Under the pieces are notes generated by a model. It was not told where the DNA came from and searched no databases. It saw only the letters and a list, made by a program, of their open reading frames with translations. This document shows positions 5,384-7,924 of a stretch of 7,924 nt of DNA, piece after piece. This DNA is from Actinomycetes bacterium (GTDB lineage Bacteria; Actinomycetota; Acidimicrobiia; Acidimicrobiales; UBA8190): NCBI GenBank assembly GCA_021798135.1, contig JAJZYI010000154.1, forward strand, positions 1-7,924. Reading direction: 5' to 3'. The translations under genes and the position numbers were made by a program. The stretch's first letter is position 1; each line of letters begins with the position of its first letter.

Positions 5384-7057
5384 ATGGGACCGCGACGGGG
5401 CGCCCGGCCTGCGCTGTGGACGGCGGTGGCGGCACTGCTGCGCCCCCAACCGGGCAGGCTCCCCGGCCCGTTGATGTGGCGGGCGGGACGACCCGTCGTC
5501 ACGGCCGTGATCGTGGCGACCAACCTGCTGGGGGTCGCCGCGATCCTGCTCATCTCGGACTTCGTGGTGCCGCTGCCCGGTGTCGGCCCCGGCACCGCGG
5601 CGCGCCGCCTCGACCTGGAGATGGCCGTCGGCTACGTCGTCGTGGCCGTACCAGCCGGAGTGGTGGTCGGGACCTCCGGCCTGACACGCCTGAGACGGTG
5701 GCTGGTCCAGGAGGCCGAGGCCACGCCCGCCGACCAGCGGGTCGTGCTGCGGGCCCCCCTGCGCCTGTTCGTGCTGCAGATCGCTCTCTGGCTGGGGGCG
5801 GCCGCGCTGTTCGGCACGGTGGACGGCGTGTCGGCCGGCGTCACCGGCGCACGCCTGGCCGTCAGCATCGCGCTCACCGGGACGAGCACGGCGGCGTGCG
5901 CCTACCTGCTGACCGAGCGGGTGCTGCGCGGCGCGGTGGCCCGCGCCCTGGAGCGCGACGCGCCGGCGCGGCTCGCGGGGCCGGGCGTGGCCTCGCGCGC
6001 CGTCCTCGCATGGGCGCTGGGCACGGGGGTGCCGGTGGCCGGCCTGGTGGCCATCGGCGTCCTGGGCCTCACCGGCCAGGACACGTCGAGGCACCAGCTC
6101 GCCGTGGCCATGGTCTCGCTCGGCGCGGTGGCCCTCACCGTCGGCCTGCTCGCCGTGGGCCTGGCCGCTCGCGCCACCGCCGATCCGGTGGACTCGGTGC
6201 GCCGCGCGCTCGACCGGGCCCAGCACGGGGACTTCGCCGTCCGGGTACCCGTCTACGACGGCACCCAGGTCGGCCGGCTGCAGTTCGGCTTCAACCGGAT
6301 GGTCGCCGGGCTGGCCGAACGCGACCGGATCCGAGCGGCCCTGGGCACCTACGTCGACCAGGACGTCGCCGAGCGCATCCTTGCCGAGGGCACCAGCCTG
6401 GACGGCGAGGAGGTCGAGGTGACCGTGATGTTCGTGGACGTGCGCGACTTCACGGCGTTCGCCGAGCGGCGGCCGGCACGCCAGGTGGTGGCCGCGCTCA
6501 ACGGGCTGTTCGACCGCATCGTCCCCGTCGTCCACGCCAACGGCGGCCACATCGACAAGTTCATCGGCGACGGCGTGCTGGCCGTCTTCGGCGCCCCGCG
6601 CCGGCTCCCCGACCACGCCGCCCGGGCGCTCGCCGCCGCGCTCGACATCGAGCGCGAGGTGAGCGCCGGCGACCTCCAGGTCGGCATCGGCCTCAACTCG
6701 GGCACGGTCGTCGCCGGCAACGTCGGCGGCGCCGGCCGCTTCGAGTTCGGCGTCATCGGCGACGTCGTCAACACCGCGGCGCGGGTGGAGGCGGCCACCC
6801 GCCAGACCGGCGACGCCGTGCTGCTCGGCGAGTCGACCGCCGCGCTGCTCGCCCGCGACGCCGCGGCGGCGCCGGCGGCGGCCGGTGGCGGCGATCCGGG
6901 CGAGGCCGCCACGGCCCGGCCCGGGGCACGACCCGTCCCTGTCGGGGAGCACCAGGTGCTGCTGGTGGAGCGGGCGGGGACCGCGCTGAAGGGCAAGCGC
7001 CGGCCGGTCACCCTGTTCGCGCCGGTGCCGGTGCCCGGCGGCGTCGCCGCACCCTGA
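5384..7057 (+). CDS. Class III adenylate cyclase, six-TM with HAMP domain
   Basis: A 557-residue membrane protein expected to convert ATP to cAMP. Six hydrophobic segments occur at about 39-63, 80-98, 127-147, 155-176, 205-229 and 238-262. A HAMP linker follows at about 263-316 (ADPVDSVRRALDRAQHGDF to FNRMVAGLAERDRIR). The cyclase domain is roughly 320-548. All key residues are present: metal aspartates D352 (MFVDVRDFT) and D396 (IGDG), substrate-selecting K392 and D460, and the transition-state pair N463/R467 in VNTAAR. The Lys/Asp pair indicates ATP rather than GTP as substrate. The architecture matches mycobacterial cyclases of the Rv1318c/Rv1319c/Rv1320c/Rv3645 type, which work as homodimers. 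A low-complexity Ala/Gly/Pro stretch (about 492-518) is inserted before the last strands (GTALKGKRRPVTLFA). The ATG at 5384 is the first plausible start; an ATG at 5474 (codon 31) still precedes the first membrane segment and is an alternative. Signal input is unknown. Confidence 0.92.
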   Translation: MGPRRGARPALWTAVAALLRPQPGRLPGPLMWRAGRPVVTAVIVATNLLGVAAILLISDFVVPLPGVGPGTAARRLDLEMAVGYVVVAVPAGVVVGTSGLTRLRRWLVQEAEATPADQRVVLRAPLRLFVLQIALWLGAAALFGTVDGVSAGVTGARLAVSIALTGTSTAACAYLLTERVLRGAVARALERDAPARLAGPGVASRAVLAWALGTGVPVAGLVAIGVLGLTGQDTSRHQLAVAMVSLGAVALTVGLLAVGLAARATADPVDSVRRALDRAQHGDFAVRVPVYDGTQVGRLQFGFNRMVAGLAERDRIRAALGTYVDQDVAERILAEGTSLDGEEVEVTVMFVDVRDFTAFAERRPARQVVAALNGLFDRIVPVVHANGGHIDKFIGDGVLAVFGAPRRLPDHAARALAAALDIEREVSAGDLQVGIGLNSGTVVAGNVGGAGRFEFGVIGDVVNTAARVEAATRQTGDAVLLGESTAALLARDAAAAPAAAGGGDPGEAATARPGARPVPVGEHQVLLVERAGTALKGKRRPVTLFAPVPVPGGVAAP

Positions 7058-7062
7058 AGCCG

Positions 7063-7079
7063 CCGGGCGCCCCGCCCGG
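7063..7079 (+). terminator. Short GC hairpin after the cyclase stop
   Basis: CCGGGCG (7063-7069) pairs with CGCCCGG (7073-7079) across a 3-nt loop, 5 nt after the TGA at 7055-7057. No T-tract follows. It is a weak terminator candidate and could leave the small downstream gene partly co-transcribed. Confidence 0.4.
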
Positions 7080-7134
7080 GCACGACGAACCGGCACCTCC
7101 GGCCGGGGCCTTCAGGTTCGCCCCGGACCTGCCG

Positions 7135-7401
7135 ATGACCACCCCCATGGCACCGCACGCCGTCGGCAGCATCGCGCCGGGCACCTCCGTCGCCGTCCGC
7201 ACCCGCTACACGGGTGCCTGGGCCGCCGGCTTCGTCGTCGACGAGGTCATGGTGCCGTCGGGCGGGTACAGGGTCCGGCGCCTGTCGGACCAGAGCCGGG
7301 TCACGGGGGTCTTCGCTGCGTCCGAGGTCCGGCGCGCCGAGGGCCGGCGGTTCCCGTCGCAGGCGGCAGGAGCTCCCGACTGGCCGACCTGGCACTGCTG
7401 A
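7135..7401 (+). CDS. Small conserved-looking protein, possible SH3/Tudor-like barrel
   Basis: An 88-residue protein with no signal peptide and no membrane segment. Residues 12-65 alternate short strands and turns: IAPGTSVAVRTRYTG, AWAAGFVVDEVM, GGYRVRRLSDQSRVTG, VFAASEVRRAEG. This pattern (W-x2-G-F, then GYR-V-RRLSD, ending in VF-x3-EVR) looks like a small five-stranded Tudor/SH3-like barrel of the kind that binds peptides or nucleic acid. That is inferred from the strand pattern, and I assign no function. The start could be the ATG at 7135 or the one at 7147 (MAPHAV); neither has a clear Shine-Dalgarno. It lies 77 nt behind the cyclase on the same strand and ends at a good hairpin, so it may be the last gene of that unit. 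Confidence 0.65.
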   Translation: MTTPMAPHAVGSIAPGTSVAVRTRYTGAWAAGFVVDEVMVPSGGYRVRRLSDQSRVTGVFAASEVRRAEGRRFPSQAAGAPDWPTWHC

Positions 7402-7411
7402 CACCCCCTGA

Positions 7412-7433
7412 CCGCCGGCAGCGAAGCCGGCGG
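7412..7433 (+). terminator. Strong GC hairpin after the small gene
   Basis: CCGCCGGC (7412-7419) pairs perfectly with GCCGGCGG (7426-7433) across a 6-nt AGCGAA loop, 10 nt after the TGA at 7399-7401. Flanking C-runs (7404-7408) and G-runs (7434-7435) could lengthen the stem past a TGA bulge. No T-tract follows. Confidence 0.6.
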
Positions 7434-7489
7434 GGGCTGACGTGCACGCGGCGGCACCCGCGCCGGCACGGCGCCAGCGCGGCGGCACT

Positions 7490-7541
7490 CAGCAGCGCCG
7501 GCGGGGTGCCACCCGCGCCAGGACGGCAGCAGCGCCGGCGG
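7490..7541. repeat. 15-bp direct repeat in GC-rich spacer
   Basis: CAGCAGCGCCGGCGG occurs at 7490-7504 and again at 7527-7541, 37 bp apart, in the untranslated spacer before the HD gene. Other related GC words (GGCAC, ACCCGCGCC) recur between 7450 and 7550. The spacer 7434-7579 otherwise shows no gene, and the repeats may only reflect low sequence complexity. Confidence 0.6.
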
Positions 7542-7564
7542 CACCGCAGGCCGGGCGAACCACC

Positions 7565-7570
7565 TACGCT
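7565..7570 (+). promoter_or_regulatory. Possible -10 element before the HD-domain gene
   Basis: TACGCT fits TANNNT and ends 9 nt before the ATG at 7580, which has no Shine-Dalgarno. The spacing is at the long end for a leaderless start. Inference only. Confidence 0.25.
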
Positions 7571-7579
7571 GCGGTGGCG

Positions 7580-7924
7580 ATGGGGATAGCGCGCGAGTTC
7601 GGGTCGCTCCGCCACCTGGCGGCACGCTTCTTCGGCGCGCTGTCGCCCGCCGGGCCGCCTCCCGACGACGACGCGTGGGCTCGCAGCTGGCTCCTGCCAG
7701 GCGAGGTCCGCCTGTGGGAACGGATGTCGGGGCCCGATCGCCGCCACGCCGTCGGCGTCGCGCGCGACGCGCTGCGCATCCTCGACACCGGCAGCGGTGA
7801 CCGCCCGAGCCGGCCGGTGGTGGCGAGCGCCCTGCTGCACGACGTGGGCAAGGTCGAGTCGGGCCTCGGCACGTTCGCCCGCGTCGCCGTGACCGCTGCC
7901 GCCGTCGCCGCGGGCCGCGAGCGC
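7580..7924 (+). CDS. HD-domain protein, 3' end cut by window
   Basis: The first 115 codons of a gene that stays open to the window edge. The protein begins MGIAREFGSLRHLAARFFGA, followed by a Pro/Asp-rich loop and WLLPGEVRLWERMSGPDRRH. H56 (in PDRRHAVGVA) and the doublet H87-D88 (ALLHDVGKVE) are the first metal ligands of the HD phosphohydrolase superfamily; the last aspartate would lie beyond the window. These enzymes usually hydrolyse phosphoester bonds in nucleotides or second messengers. The substrate here is unknown. The start is chosen because the N-terminal segment is conserved-looking and no earlier in-frame start has better support. It is separated from the cyclase group by a hairpin and a 178-bp spacer, so it is probably its own unit. 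Confidence 0.8.
   Translation, partial: MGIAREFGSLRHLAARFFGALSPAGPPPDDDAWARSWLLPGEVRLWERMSGPDRRHAVGVARDALRILDTGSGDRPSRPVVASALLHDVGKVESGLGTFARVAVTAAAVAAGRER

Noticed and set aside
4490..7096. Minus-strand 868-codon ORF spanning the cyclase
   Set aside because: Only its last 266 codons (4490-5290) look real, beginning with a signal sequence. The rest is antisense to the fully motif-complete cyclase and has shadow composition.
5416..7134. Plus-strand ORF in another frame over the cyclase, ending at 7401
   Set aside because: The part before 7135 is Arg/Gly-rich shadow of the cyclase. Only the final 88 codons read like a protein.
7434..7579. Possible CRISPR-like or mobile-element repeats
   Set aside because: Only one 15-bp word repeats, with no regular spacing, no terminal inverted repeats and no associated genes. 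Low-complexity GC sequence explains it.

Overview
The window is very GC-rich (estimated by eye at well over 70%), with strongly G/C-ending codons. The protein set is a mycobacterial-type membrane adenylate cyclase, an Rrf2 regulator with a Cys triad, a type-II-like sulfide:quinone oxidoreductase and a Thr/Pro-rich secreted protein. Together these point to a high-GC actinobacterium, possibly Acidimicrobiia-like; the lineage is my inference. No rRNA, tRNA, CRISPR array, transposase or phage gene was seen.

Layout, left to right. 1-150: untranslated DNA with two strong GC hairpins. 151-1134 (-): ferritin-like diiron protein. 1135-1349: divergent intergenic region with an AT-rich island in an otherwise GC-saturated background. 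1350-2363 (+): Rrf2-family regulator with a long extra C-terminal domain. 2374-3567 (-): sulfide:quinone oxidoreductase family flavoprotein, tail to tail with the regulator and only 10 nt apart. 3568-3741: a second AT-rich island, the likely sqr promoter. 3742-4392 (-): YqhA/UPF0114 family membrane protein. 4490-5290 (-): secreted or anchored protein with a Thr/Pro stalk. 5291-5383: short divergent intergenic region. 5384-7057 (+): class III adenylate cyclase with six membrane segments and a HAMP domain. 7135-7401 (+): small protein, probably a beta-barrel. 7402-7579: terminator-like hairpin and GC-rich short repeats. 7580-window end (+): HD-domain protein, cut by the window edge.

How the genes may work together (inference): the regulator, the diiron protein and the SQR form a plausible redox or sulfide-response group. 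An Fe-S type Rrf2 sensor would sit between two oxidoreductase-type genes, and each of those has an AT-rich promoter island. The right half is a cAMP-signalling locus next to a divergent envelope protein. Most 3' ends carry a GC hairpin without a U-tract, and the cyclase and HD genes look as if they could be leaderless. I did not find a clearly new multi-gene system. The most unusual items are the Rrf2 fusion architecture and the regulator/SQR/diiron arrangement.
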